From positions 103,433 to 167,432 of the forward strand of contig CAWFGW010000006.1 of assembly GCA_963815495.1 (NCBI GenBank): a stretch of DNA of 64,000 bases. The letters are read 5' to 3'. The position numbers and the translations under genes were made by a program. How positions within the stretch are numbered: position 1 is the stretch's first letter; every line of letters starts with the position of its first letter. This DNA comes from CAWFGW01 sp963815495 (GTDB lineage Bacteria > Bacteroidota > Bacteroidia > Cytophagales > JAAEPT01). The notes under the pieces were generated by a model. That model worked only from the letters and a program-made list of their open reading frames with translations, was not told the origin of the DNA and did not search any database. This document shows, piece by piece, positions 1 to 8,800 of the stretch.

Positions 1-410
1 TAAGGATTAGTCTTTTTGTACGCATGCTGTAGTTTTAATACTTACCTACTGAATTTCATGCCAGTAACTAAGGTCGTTATAATCTTTGTTTAAATGGTTT
101 AAGCAGTGTTTTTTTTAGGTAACAAAAAAGATAGTAGACTTATTTCTACATGTGTATTGTAGAGAAAAATACGCTACATATGACTTTTTAAATTCAAAAC
201 ACGTTCCTATACTAATTGCATTTTTCGCTTCTCAAGCTCTTTTAAAAATTCTGAATTATTCAAGGATTAGAAAAATATAAAATAGTATTCATTCAAATTT
301 AGAAGCAATCATGCTGATATAAAAATGATGAGAGAAGCGCTTTGAAATTTGGGTTGTGAACTGATATTTTCACATCTTTGGTTTTCATGTATGAATAAAC
401 CTGACCTATT
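1..410. other. No gene recognised at left window edge
   Basis: This AT-rich stretch holds no open frame I can support on either strand, and no RNA gene or convincing terminator. An ATG at 391 opens a 7-codon frame that ends at a TGA; it is out of frame with the barrel gene that follows and may be the shifted original start of that gene. Confidence 0.5.
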
Positions 411-1574
411 CTGAAATCATTCAAAAAAATAATAGTCCTCATATTTTTCTTTGTTCACGGATTAATTCTTTCAGCTCAGGATATCATCACAGATGTTACT
501 GATTTTTTTGAATTTGAAATTGGAAAAGAGTCAAGTGATTCTAACTATTATCAGACAAAACTAGTCATTGCCCCGGTAATTGCTTACGAACCAAATACCA
601 GTTTGCAGTTTGGCGGGGGGTCTAAACTCTTGTTTAAGTTTAAAAATTCATCACCTGAAACGCGAACGTCTAACCTACCAACTTCGGTTACCTATACTCT
701 AAAAAATCAGTTTATCGTAGCTTCTGAATATACTTTTTTTACAAATAATGAGGATTACCTTATTAAAGGCCGTTCGCACTTTCTCAAATACCCTATTAGC
801 TACTACGGATTGGGAAATGAATCCGATGTAGATCAAAAATTAGAGATTGAACTATTCAATGTGCTGTTTGAACCCTTATTATTAAAACGAGTTTACAAAA
901 AACTATTTATAGGAGGTGGGGTAAGGTTTAACAAAGTATGGGACGTGAAATTAGCGGAAGGAGAAAAACCTACTAATCGCAGTAACGAGGTTATAAAATC
1001 TTTAAATACAATTTCTTCCGGGTTAGAATTTGCTAGCACTATAGATTCACGTGATAATGTGTTAAATGCCTTAACAGGAAATTTTATTGAATTTACCCAC
1101 GGGGTCTATCATCATTCATTAGGAGGTACCAACAACTTTGGTATTTCTAAATTGGATGCACGTACCTATTTCAAAATAAGAGAAAATAGTTTGGACGTAT
1201 TGGCATTGCAATTTTTTACACGATTCTCATGGGGAGATGTACCTGTATATGAACTTTCAGCACTAGGAGGAAGAGATTTGTTACGTGGATTTCCTGAAAG
1301 TAGGTTTAATGACAAACATGCTATATTCTTCCAACCTGAATATAGATGGCAAGTTTGGGAGCGTTTAGGTTTTGTGTTCTTTACGGGCGTAGGTGAAGTG
1401 TTTTCAGAGTTTACTGGAGATTTTCGTTTTCAGCAGTTGAAATATTCTTTTGGTACTGGCGTTCGCCTTAAAATAGTGAAATCCGAAAACCTTAACATCA
1501 GGATGGACTATGGTTTTGGAATGGGCCCAACTATAGAACACAATATCTATCTTGGAATTGCAGAGGCTTTTTAA
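411..1574 (+). CDS. Omp85/BamA-superfamily outer-membrane beta-barrel protein
   Basis: Predicted 16-strand-type outer-membrane barrel of the bacterial surface antigen (D15/Omp85) family. The diagnostic loop-6 motif LRGF occurs in the segment GGRDLLRGFPESRFND, followed by alternating amphipathic strands to an aromatic C-terminus (GIAEAF). No POTRA repeats are visible, so it is a barrel-only member of about 385 residues. The reading frame stays open upstream of the TTG at 603 and encodes an obvious signal peptide (KKIIVLIFFFVHGLILSAQD), so the TTG is not the true start. No in-frame ATG exists after the stop at 402; the first candidates are ATT 408 and CTG 411. An out-of-frame ATG at 391 followed by an A7 tract suggests an indel. 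Function beyond membrane insertion or transport is not deducible. No operon partner is seen; the convergent kinase gene ends 24 bases away. Confidence 0.75.
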   Translation: MKSFKKIIVLIFFFVHGLILSAQDIITDVTDFFEFEIGKESSDSNYYQTKLVIAPVIAYEPNTSLQFGGGSKLLFKFKNSSPETRTSNLPTSVTYTLKNQFIVASEYTFFTNNEDYLIKGRSHFLKYPISYYGLGNESDVDQKLEIELFNVLFEPLLLKRVYKKLFIGGGVRFNKVWDVKLAEGEKPTNRSNEVIKSLNTISSGLEFASTIDSRDNVLNALTGNFIEFTHGVYHHSLGGTNNFGISKLDARTYFKIRENSLDVLALQFFTRFSWGDVPVYELSALGGRDLLRGFPESRFNDKHAIFFQPEYRWQVWERLGFVFFTGVGEVFSEFTGDFRFQQLKYSFGTGVRLKIVKSENLNIRMDYGFGMGPTIEHNIYLGIAEAF

Positions 1575-1597
1575 AGAGAAATCTTCTTAGTATTATT

Positions 1598-3712
1598 TTA
1601 TAGTTTATTAAAAACAGGTTTATTTCCAAATCGTTTTTCGAATAATTTTACAAAATGACTCGTGTTGGAGAAGCCAACTTCGAGCGTAAGTTCTTTAATT
1701 GAATTTACTTTCTTATTTCTATATAATTCCATTGCTTTTTGCAGCCTCACTTCTTGAATAAAGTGATTAGCAGTCATCCCACACCACGATTTAATTTTAC
1801 GTTGCAACGTTTTTTCAGAAACAGAAAGTAATTCAGCTAATTCCATGACAGAGAAGACTGATGAGGTGATATGAGTTTCTACAATTTCTTTAAGCTTCAT
1901 CACTTCATCATTCTTCATTAGTGCTTCCAGTTGCTCTACTTCATTAAATTTAGCTCGAAGGGCATTGTTGTGAAGACTGTGATTCACTCTAATTTTCAAC
2001 TCTTCTTCATTAAAAGGCTTGGTCAAATAGTCATCCAACCCAAGCCTTAAAAAGTCAATTTTAGCCTCATTATCTACTCTAGCAGTTAAAACTATTACAG
2101 GAGTATCGTGTCCATTTTCTCGAAGTTGTTGAACAAATTCATAGCCATTCATCAGAGGCATCATGTAATCTGTCACAATTAAGTCTGGTTTTAGTTGATT
2201 AATCAGATTTAAAGCTTCCGCGCCATTACAAGCTTCTATTATATGATATTCAATTAGGGTGTTTTTAATATAACTCCGCATATCTTCATTATCCTCGACC
2301 AGAAGTATTGAATTCTCATCTTTGGAAGGAGGGATGTATTCTGATTTTTTACCACAAATAATTTCTTCTGAAAAATCAATATCTGTTGTTGGAAGGGAAA
2401 TAATAAATTCCGCACCCTCACCTTCACTGCTATTTACGGATAATTTGCCACCGTGTAATTCAATAACTTCTTTAGAAAAAGACAGACCAATACCCGATCC
2501 TCCAGAGTTGTGTATGACGTTTTTTGCTCTGTAAAATTCTTCAAAAATTTGATCTAATTCATTTTGAGGGATACCACAACCATTATCTTTTACATGAATT
2601 TGAATATCTTCTGCTGATTGATCCACAACCAATTCTATTTCACCTTTATCTGGAGTATAGGTAATCGCATTCAAGAGTAAATTTCCCAAAGCCCTATCAA
2701 AAAATAGCTTATCTACTTTACAAAAAACAGACGAAGCATCACTTTTATTTACCATATTATAATGAATATTTTTTTCAGTAAATAAAGGCTCAAATGAATT
2801 AACAGTTTTTTTACATACATCAAGTATGTCGTATTTACCCAAATTAATATCAAATTTATTGGACTTCATTTTTGCTAAATCCATTATGTTATCTATCAAA
2901 GAATGAATGCGGTTAGCATTGTATTCTATTCGTTCATAATGATCGATGACATCCACAGAATAAGGTGCTTTTATTAGTTTGTTAGCACTCCCTTTAATTA
3001 GAGTGAGTGGAGTACGTATTTCATGTGAAAGATTCACCCAAAAATGTGCTTGAAATTTATTCAAGCTCTCCAATTCAAGTCGCTGCTTTTCTATTTTTCT
3101 ATTTGCCTCTATGGCTTCTTTGTTTTGATTTTCTAATTGATACCGCTGAAGTTCAAGCGATTTTTCACTTTTCATATTTACTTGTTTGAAATAGGCAAAC
3201 GCTATATAAATAGAAAAGAAGAGGGCTAAGTTGGCGGTGTGTTGGAAGTTGATAGTGGGATAATGATTAAAGTGGGTCATTGTATAAGTAAATAAAACAT
3301 AAGAAATAACCCATGTCATAAAACTTAACAAACGGTTATTGAAAAAAAACAGCGAAAATACAGGAGGTAGCAGGAGAAAATATTCGAGAAATGCTCTGGG
3401 CTCCAAATAAATAGCAAAGGCTAAAAAATGGGTGGTAGACATGATCATAAATACCAGTTTAGACAAAACGTATCGTTTTTTGTGATGAAGAAAAAGAACA
3501 AAAAACAAGAATACTATCGTCAACAAAAATGTAAAGATATTGGCAGCAGGGTCTTTTTTAAATAAAAGATCTTCGACAATAAAAACAAGATTTAAAGGGA
3601 TCCAAAGTACACAAGCAAAATTTAAAATACGCGTACTCTTACTCTCTTGTCTTGAAATACGATCTGTTACACCTAAATTAACAAGATTTTTAAAAAAGTT
3701 TTTAATAATCAT
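1598..3712 (-). CDS. Hybrid histidine kinase / response regulator / AraC-type DNA-binding protein
   Basis: All parts of a two-component pathway sit on one 704-residue chain. An N-terminal multi-pass membrane sensor (about residues 25-190, roughly six hydrophobic segments) and a short coiled coil are followed by HisKA with the H-box SHEIRTPLTL (His about 230). A GHKL ATPase with DNGCGIP and GGSGIGL glycine boxes comes next, then a receiver with VTDYMMPLMNG (phospho-acceptor Asp about 515), and a C-terminal AraC helix-turn-helix (about 600-700, ending in the HFVKLFEKRFG-type signature). Unlike classical Bacteroides HTCS proteins it lacks periplasmic propeller repeats and Y_Y_Y, so the signal is probably sensed in or at the membrane. 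It is divergent from the CARDB lipoprotein gene at 3935. The gap between them carries phased direct repeats that are plausible binding sites for its own AraC domain. Confidence 0.93.
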   Translation of the reverse strand: MIIKNFFKNLVNLGVTDRISRQESKSTRILNFACVLWIPLNLVFIVEDLLFKKDPAANIFTFLLTIVFLFFVLFLHHKKRYVLSKLVFMIMSTTHFLAFAIYLEPRAFLEYFLLLPPVFSLFFFNNRLLSFMTWVISYVLFTYTMTHFNHYPTINFQHTANLALFFSIYIAFAYFKQVNMKSEKSLELQRYQLENQNKEAIEANRKIEKQRLELESLNKFQAHFWVNLSHEIRTPLTLIKGSANKLIKAPYSVDVIDHYERIEYNANRIHSLIDNIMDLAKMKSNKFDINLGKYDILDVCKKTVNSFEPLFTEKNIHYNMVNKSDASSVFCKVDKLFFDRALGNLLLNAITYTPDKGEIELVVDQSAEDIQIHVKDNGCGIPQNELDQIFEEFYRAKNVIHNSGGSGIGLSFSKEVIELHGGKLSVNSSEGEGAEFIISLPTTDIDFSEEIICGKKSEYIPPSKDENSILLVEDNEDMRSYIKNTLIEYHIIEACNGAEALNLINQLKPDLIVTDYMMPLMNGYEFVQQLRENGHDTPVIVLTARVDNEAKIDFLRLGLDDYLTKPFNEEELKIRVNHSLHNNALRAKFNEVEQLEALMKNDEVMKLKEIVETHITSSVFSVMELAELLSVSEKTLQRKIKSWCGMTANHFIQEVRLQKAMELYRNKKVNSIKELTLEVGFSNTSHFVKLFEKRFGNKPVFNKL

Positions 3713-3768
3713 AACTGTCTAAAATTGACCGTAGAAAATTATTGATTTTTATTGATTTCACCAATTAG

Positions 3769-3854
3769 TGTCCTTTTTCGATATTTTTTGTCCTTTTAAG
3801 TATCTCGCTGACCCAAATAAGTGAATGTTGTCCTTTTTGGTAATGATGTTCCTT
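3769..3854 (+). promoter_or_regulatory. Phased TGTCCTTTT direct repeats, candidate AraC-type operator
   Basis: TGTCCTTTT occurs at 3769, 3789 and 3829, and a degenerate TGTTCCTT at 3847. Start-to-start spacings are 20, 40 and 18 bases, close to whole numbers of helical turns, as expected for tandem AraC-family sites on one face of DNA. They lie between the divergent hybrid kinase/AraC gene and the CARDB lipoprotein gene. Binding is inferred, not shown. Confidence 0.55.
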
Positions 3855-3934
3855 AGACCTTGTGATACAGTTAAGCGATGGACTTTGTCAGCGCTTTTTT
3901 AAATTATTTTAACTTATTATAAACCATTTTAATT

Positions 3935-5134
3935 ATGAAAAAGCTTTTAAAATTTTCCAGTGTAATCCTTTTTTTAATAGGAATAGCATTAATGTCATGT
4001 GAAAAGGATTCAAAAGAAGAATTACAACCTGATCATGTTGATAATGAGGAACAAGTGGAGTCAACTAATGCAGGAAAAAAAGTGCTTGCGCGAAAATTAA
4101 GTCCCACCTGTGAAGTGACTTTCTTTGAACAGGAAAATGAAGTAATGATTGGAGTAGATGGGAGTTTAGACCATGATACAGACATGCTTCCAGATATACA
4201 AGCTGCTTTGGCTCAGTCAAGCTTAGTTGATGTTTACACCTCTTTATTTACGGAAGGAAATGCCAAAATCGATGTGCCACAAGTTATAAAGGACTTAGAT
4301 TTAAAATACCGTGCTCAAAATAATGAAATTCAAGAAAATGAGCTAGATGACTTAGAAGATGAAGAAATGAGTGTGCCTACTGGCTCTACTTCTGAAAATA
4401 ATAATGCACGTACCTCAGGTATTGATTGGGATGATGATGCGAAGTGGTTCAAAAAATTAGTGCGTTCAAAGACCCCCGGAAAAAATGAACTTGAACATTT
4501 TGCGACAAATAAATCATGGGCATCGAAAAGCAGTAAAGGGTATTACCATATGGCTTTTGGTATGGCTGCTAGTGCTGACTATGGAGCAAAATTTGAAGGT
4601 TGGTGGAGAAAATGTGGTCTTTTCTCATGTAGTTGGGAGTCACATTTTAGTTATACAATTAAGCCACGATATTGGTCATTAAGAAGTTGGTCTGGTAGTG
4701 AAAAACGAAAAAACAGAAAATTTCGCATAGAAGGATTAGCTAAAGATGGTTCCTCTGAAAAAAGAGTTCACTTAGGTGTAACTTGGAGTGATGACAGAGA
4801 GTCTACTGGTGGAGGTGGCGGTTCAACGTCCAACAGTGATCTTGCCATATATATAAGTGGTTACAGTAAAAACAACCTAACATGGTATGTGAAAAATACA
4901 GGTTCAACAACCCTTAGTTTGCCTTGGATTACTTTTACCTATTATGGAGTTGCCGGAGGTGGTTCATCAACTGATACATGGCAAATTCCAGCCTCACTAA
5001 GTCCTGGACAAACCTATGGGGATACCCGTTATGCTAATGCTTCTTCCGTTCGCATTGTTATTGACTCCAAAGGTTTGATAAGAGAGTCAAATGAATTAAA
5101 CAATACTGCCACTAGATCAAATAGTTTATATTGA
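3935..5134 (+). CDS. Secreted lipoprotein with C-terminal CARDB domain
   Basis: A 399-residue exported lipoprotein. The signal peptide ends in a lipobox-like LMSC with the lipidation Cys at residue 22, followed by an acidic spacer (EKDSKEE). The central region (about 60-290) has no family I recognise; it contains an acidic stretch (LDDLEDEE) and an aromatic/Trp-rich part with two Cys (KCGLFSCSWE). A Gly/Ser linker leads to a C-terminal CARDB-like immunoglobulin fold (about 300-399) with the typical VKNTGSTTL, LSPGQTY and ESNELNNT signatures. CARDB modules are generally adhesion or carbohydrate-surface domains, so a cell-surface role is likely. It is divergent from the hybrid regulator and probably its target, given the phased repeats upstream. 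A strong terminator follows. Confidence 0.8.
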   Translation: MKKLLKFSSVILFLIGIALMSCEKDSKEELQPDHVDNEEQVESTNAGKKVLARKLSPTCEVTFFEQENEVMIGVDGSLDHDTDMLPDIQAALAQSSLVDVYTSLFTEGNAKIDVPQVIKDLDLKYRAQNNEIQENELDDLEDEEMSVPTGSTSENNNARTSGIDWDDDAKWFKKLVRSKTPGKNELEHFATNKSWASKSSKGYYHMAFGMAASADYGAKFEGWWRKCGLFSCSWESHFSYTIKPRYWSLRSWSGSEKRKNRKFRIEGLAKDGSSEKRVHLGVTWSDDRESTGGGGGSTSNSDLAIYISGYSKNNLTWYVKNTGSTTLSLPWITFTYYGVAGGGSSTDTWQIPASLSPGQTYGDTRYANASSVRIVIDSKGLIRESNELNNTATRSNSLY

Positions 5135-5157
5135 TAATTTATAATTGAATTCACCTG

Positions 5158-5193
5158 AAAAAACCTCTAGTGTACACACTAGAGGTTTTTTTA
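5158..5193 (+). terminator. Rho-independent terminator after the CARDB lipoprotein gene
   Basis: Perfect inverted repeat CCTCTAGTGT / ACACTAGAGG (outer arms extended by A and T runs) followed by a T7 tract, starting 24 bases after the stop codon. Confidence 0.9.
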
Positions 5194-5282
5194 TATAAAA
5201 TAATAACTTCATTTAAATGGTATTTCTTAAATAGGTAAATATAGCAGCTTTGTGATTGGCAATTTTAAAGAACAAGTTCATT

Positions 5283-5744
5283 TCAGGTCAAAAGTTCCCA
5301 TAGAGCAACAAAAATTTGATAAATGACAAAACCTAAAACAGCCATTAGAATTAAGGCTATCAAGACGGTAGGTATGATTACTTTCTTGGCAGAGCCTTGG
5401 TGTTTGCCCTGTTCATAGTGTTCTTTTAGTAACTGGAGATTTCTATTATTAGATTTAAACCAGACATCAAAAATAGTCCCTACTATAGGAATAGAACCCA
5501 CTAAAGCGTCAATTGTAGAATTCAGGACCATTCTCGCAACAAGATTTCCACTCGCTCCCTTCTTCATCATGGTAAGTATAAGAGTAAGGGAAATCATATA
5601 AGTGCTTAAATCACCTAATACAGGAAAAATACTTGCTATTGGATCGAGACCAAACCGAATGTTCGTTCCTGGTATTTTGTATTTTGAATCTAAGAAATGA
5701 GAAACGCGTTCTATCCATTTCAAATTGGGATGCTGTTTTTCCAT
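5283..5744 (-). CDS. DUF4112 family membrane protein
   Basis: A 153-residue protein matching the DUF4112 pattern: an N-terminal cytosolic segment, the GLDPIASIFPVLGDL motif (about 47-61), a hydrophobic segment, the second repeat-like motif DALVGSIPIVGTIFDVWFKSN (about 80-102), and a C-terminal transmembrane helix (about 122-148). The family occurs widely in bacteria and archaea and its biochemical role is unknown. It stands alone, on the strand opposite the preceding lipoprotein. Length is normal for the family. Confidence 0.85.
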   Translation of the reverse strand: MEKQHPNLKWIERVSHFLDSKYKIPGTNIRFGLDPIASIFPVLGDLSTYMISLTLILTMMKKGASGNLVARMVLNSTIDALVGSIPIVGTIFDVWFKSNNRNLQLLKEHYEQGKHQGSAKKVIIPTVLIALILMAVLGFVIYQIFVALWELLT

Positions 5745-6112
5745 AATTCATTATAAGGAGTGGAACCACCTCTTTTATGAGTGGTTAAAGGTATTAAATT
5801 AATTATCTTTTTATGTTTCTCATACTTTATGTAGCATTTAGTATCAGAACTTATTTGTTTCTGATCAGTTATTCGATACTTCTGGTAGTGGTTAAATAAT
5901 TAGGTTCATGTAGCTATTAATCAGTTTGTTGTGTTAAAAAATAAACAATGGTAATTTATCATCTATATGATACCGTTCAAGTTGAATTAGGCGTATGATA
6001 TTAATTTTTTTACTGAAGCATTTTAATGCAAATAGCCATGAGTTAATTTATATGCTAACGTTTTAATGTGATTTCATTTGTAATTTTATAAACGAAGGGT
6101 TAAGAGATCAAC
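5745..6112. other. Intergenic gap with no gene seen
   Basis: About 370 AT-rich bases between two minus-strand genes. No open frame, RNA or clear hairpin terminator could be supported. It probably contains the promoter of the DUF4112 gene. Confidence 0.5.
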
Positions 6113-6475
6113 TTATTCTGCAAGCCACAGTTCTGCTTCATTTATTGTGGTGAAAATGCCAGAGGAATATGGTAACTCTTTTGCGTATTCTGCCCATATT
6201 ATTGCAATTGCGCGGATAAATCCAGATTCAGCTACAATAGCTATTTTTTTACGAGTAGCTGAACTTGGATAGTGCTTTAAAATAATGTCTACTAAATGCA
6301 GAACTTCAGAATGACTTAAAAGGTAGTTACAATCTTCATATAACCAGATGTCATCTTTATGTGGATATTTTTCCATAGAAAGCAATTTCACAACTGCCTC
6401 TGTGAGGTCTTTGAAATAAACATTTCCACTTACTGAGATTAAAATATAATTATGTTTTTCTTCAAATTGATACAT
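6113..6475 (-). CDS. Small STAS/SpoIIAA-like protein
   Basis: About 120 residues from the ATG chosen here (MYQFEEKHNYILISVSG...). A TTG ten codons earlier is open but is less likely than this ATG. The alternating beta-alpha pattern resembles the SpoIIAA-like/STAS fold seen in many short Bacteroidota proteins: strand ILISVSG, helix, strand WLYEDCNYL, helix, strand KKIAIVAES, and a C-terminal TTINEAELWL. No catalytic residues are apparent. It may be a regulatory or scaffold domain. The fold assignment is by pattern only and moderately uncertain. Confidence 0.6.
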   Translation of the reverse strand: MYQFEEKHNYILISVSGNVYFKDLTEAVVKLLSMEKYPHKDDIWLYEDCNYLLSHSEVLHLVDIILKHYPSSATRKKIAIVAESGFIRAIAIIWAEYAKELPYSSGIFTTINEAELWLAE

Positions 6476-6718
6476 ACTAAAATAGATTTCCCTATCGGAA
6501 CACAATATTCAGGAGATGATAAAGCTAACAGGTTACGCGTGTATTTGCGGATTGTATATTGAATTACTTTTTTTATAACTTTTGCCAAGACGATGCCAAA
6601 GCGATCAAAAATGAGAAATAGTTTTACAATTGTTAATCAAAAACATGATATAGCATATGTCTGTTATCTTGTTGGATTTATTTGTTAGCTTCTTACTTTA
6701 TATTCTAATTGTTTGCTT

Positions 6719-7423
6719 ATGGAAACTTATTCGCTTTTTGGATTTGAAGACCCGATTGATTCTTGGACTCATTTACTAGGAGCATTTGCTGTGTTACTAT
6801 TTGTAATCAAACTCTTCAATAAAGAAGGAGTAGGTAGAAAGCACCCGGTTCCTATTTTTATTTACGGGCTTTCTTCCGTTTTTCTTTTGTCTATGAGTGG
6901 TGTGTACCATCTATTACCAAGCAATTCGGACGCTCGATATCTATTGAGAATACTGGATCATGTTGGAATTTTTTTACAGATTGCTGGTACCTTAATAGCT
7001 GTTCATATCATACTTTTTTCAGGTGTGATGAAATGGGGAGTCATACTAGTAGCATTCATAATAGCATTGCTCGGGATAGTCTTTGGAACAATTTATTTTA
7101 ATGAACTACCCGTCTATTTAACTCATTCCGTGTATATAGCATTTGGATGGTTAGGTGTAATTACAGTTGTTGGCATTCGAACATTTCACAAAAATCTATC
7201 TATTAACTATTTAGTTTATGGAGGATTAGCTTACACAATAGGTGCTGTATTGGATATGTTTGAATTCCCTGTTTTAATACCTGGTTATTTAGGAGCACAT
7301 CAATTATTTCATTTTTCAGTTTTACTTGGGGTATTTTTGCTGTGGCGTTTCATGTTAGAATCAATTCGAGGGGTGGATATGATTTCTGATAAAAAAATTA
7401 CCGTATCAAAACTTCTTGAGTAA
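6719..7423 (+). CDS. Hemolysin III / PAQR-like seven-helix membrane protein
   Basis: A 234-residue polytopic protein from the ATG at 6719; the in-frame TTG at 6713 is two codons upstream and is a weaker start. Motifs match the HlyIII/PAQR family: DPIDSWTHLLGAF near the N-terminus, SGVYHLLP in the second helix, LDHVGIFLQIAGT, and a C-terminal HQLFHFSVLLG. These His, Ser and Asp residues form the metal-binding amidase-like site in the superfamily. Seven hydrophobic segments are visible. The physiological substrate in bacteria is uncertain; some relatives are tied to membrane-lipid homeostasis. No operon partner is evident. Confidence 0.85.
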   Translation: METYSLFGFEDPIDSWTHLLGAFAVLLFVIKLFNKEGVGRKHPVPIFIYGLSSVFLLSMSGVYHLLPSNSDARYLLRILDHVGIFLQIAGTLIAVHIILFSGVMKWGVILVAFIIALLGIVFGTIYFNELPVYLTHSVYIAFGWLGVITVVGIRTFHKNLSINYLVYGGLAYTIGAVLDMFEFPVLIPGYLGAHQLFHFSVLLGVFLLWRFMLESIRGVDMISDKKITVSKLLE

Positions 7424-7531
7424 GTCAGTTACCAAGTACATTGATATTATTCTGCTAAATAAGAAAATAGTTATCCATTATCTCTAGTTTCAAAAACAGC
7501 TATTTCCGTTTAATCTCTCTACTTCTTGTGT

Positions 7532-7539
7532 TACATTTG
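7532..7539 (+). promoter_or_regulatory. Bacteroidota -7 promoter box (TACATTTG) upstream of the queA-like gene
   Basis: TACATTTG fits the TAnnTTTG consensus. It ends four bases before the chosen ATG at 7544, so a transcript starting the usual few bases downstream would be nearly leaderless. No convincing -33 TTTG was found, so this is tentative. Confidence 0.35.
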
Positions 7540-7543
7540 CCGA

Positions 7544-8737
7544 ATGAATCGCGACCAACTAAACACCAAAGACTTTTATTACGACCTCCCAGATCAACAA
7601 ATTGCCAAATATCCTCTAGCTGATCGGAACCAGTCGAAATTGTTGATTCGTAAAAATGGGAAGATACAAGAAGACGTATTCTCCAATTTAGAGTACTATT
7701 TACCTCCTAATGCCTTGGTAGTATTTAACGACACCAAAGTATTAGCTGCCAGATTACACTTTACTAAATCCACAGGGGCAAAAATTGAAGTGTTTTGTTT
7801 AGAGCCACATCAATCAACTGTTGAACAAGCTTTAAACACCACTAAAACATGTGTGTGGCAATGTATGGTCGGTAACCTCAAGCGATTTACAGATGACTCG
7901 GTACTCGAATTACCGATTGCAGGTACCGTGTTGAAAGCCAGCCTTCATGAAAAAAGAGCCTACGATGTGTTAGTACGGTTTGAATGGGAGGGAAGTATAA
8001 GTTTTTCCAATATACTAGATGCTGCTGGTGAAGTCCCTTTACCACCCTATTTAAACAGAGCTTCGGAAGAAGAAGACAAAGCAAGCTATCAAACGGTGTA
8101 TGCAAAAAATGAAGGGGCGGTAGCTGCACCCACCGCAGGTCTCCATTTTGTGCCTAGTCAGCTCACACGTTTGAAGGAGCGAGGTCACCAGCTGGAATAC
8201 CTCACTTTGTTTGTTGGTGCTGGAACTTTTAAAACGGTGAAAGCTGAAAAACTGATTCAACACACCATGCATCAGGAGCGTATTGTGATTACCAAATCTA
8301 CCTTAGAGCAGTTGGCAACGCAACATCGACCGATTATTAGCGTGGGCACGACTAGTCTTCGCTCTCTGGAAAGTCTATATTGGTTAGCTGTAAAGCTCTA
8401 TAAGACGAAAAGTGATGTACTACTCCCTATTTATCAGGATGATGCCTATGAGCTCACTTCTAATTGGGACTTCAAACAAGCATGTGAATTTTTAATAAGT
8501 TTTATTGATGCACACGGATTGAAAGCAATTGATTTTTCTTCTGGTCTGTTTATTATGCCTTCCTATAAGTGGAAAGCAATTGACGGTCTTATCACCAACT
8601 TTCACCAACCGGGTAGTACTTTATTAGCCTTGATTGCTTCATGGATTGGGGACGATTGGAAACAAGTGTATGATTATGCATTGACTAATAATTTTCGGTT
8701 TTTAAGTTATGGTGATTCTTCGTTGTTGCTCAAGTAG
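7544..8737 (+). CDS. queA: S-adenosylmethionine:tRNA ribosyltransferase-isomerase (QueA family)
   Basis: Predicted queuosine-pathway enzyme that transfers and isomerises the ribosyl part of SAM onto 7-aminomethyl-7-deazaguanine in tRNA to give epoxyqueuosine. Family motifs in order: DFYYDLPDQQIAKYPL at the N-terminus, LVVFNDTKVLAARL, GEVPLPPYLNR, YQTVYAKNEGAVAAPTAGLHF (the hallmark segment), VGAGTFKTV, VGTTSLRSLES and TNFHQPGSTLLALIAS. At about 397 residues it is longer than the usual ~345 because of a Bacteroidota-type insertion near residues 280-320. That lengthened form could be a paralogue rather than the main QueA. The ATG at 7544 is preferred over an upstream TTG because MNRDQL is directly followed by the conserved N-terminus. 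Confidence 0.9.
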   Translation: MNRDQLNTKDFYYDLPDQQIAKYPLADRNQSKLLIRKNGKIQEDVFSNLEYYLPPNALVVFNDTKVLAARLHFTKSTGAKIEVFCLEPHQSTVEQALNTTKTCVWQCMVGNLKRFTDDSVLELPIAGTVLKASLHEKRAYDVLVRFEWEGSISFSNILDAAGEVPLPPYLNRASEEEDKASYQTVYAKNEGAVAAPTAGLHFVPSQLTRLKERGHQLEYLTLFVGAGTFKTVKAEKLIQHTMHQERIVITKSTLEQLATQHRPIISVGTTSLRSLESLYWLAVKLYKTKSDVLLPIYQDDAYELTSNWDFKQACEFLISFIDAHGLKAIDFSSGLFIMPSYKWKAIDGLITNFHQPGSTLLALIASWIGDDWKQVYDYALTNNFRFLSYGDSSLLLK

Positions 8738-8800
8738 CTTCTTAGACCTAAAAAGCTAGTTTTAAAATTAGAATTATAGGGAAATAAGAAACAAAATCAA

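Noticed and set aside
603..1574. TTG at 603 as start of the barrel gene
   Set aside because: The frame remains open upstream and encodes a clear signal peptide and first strands.
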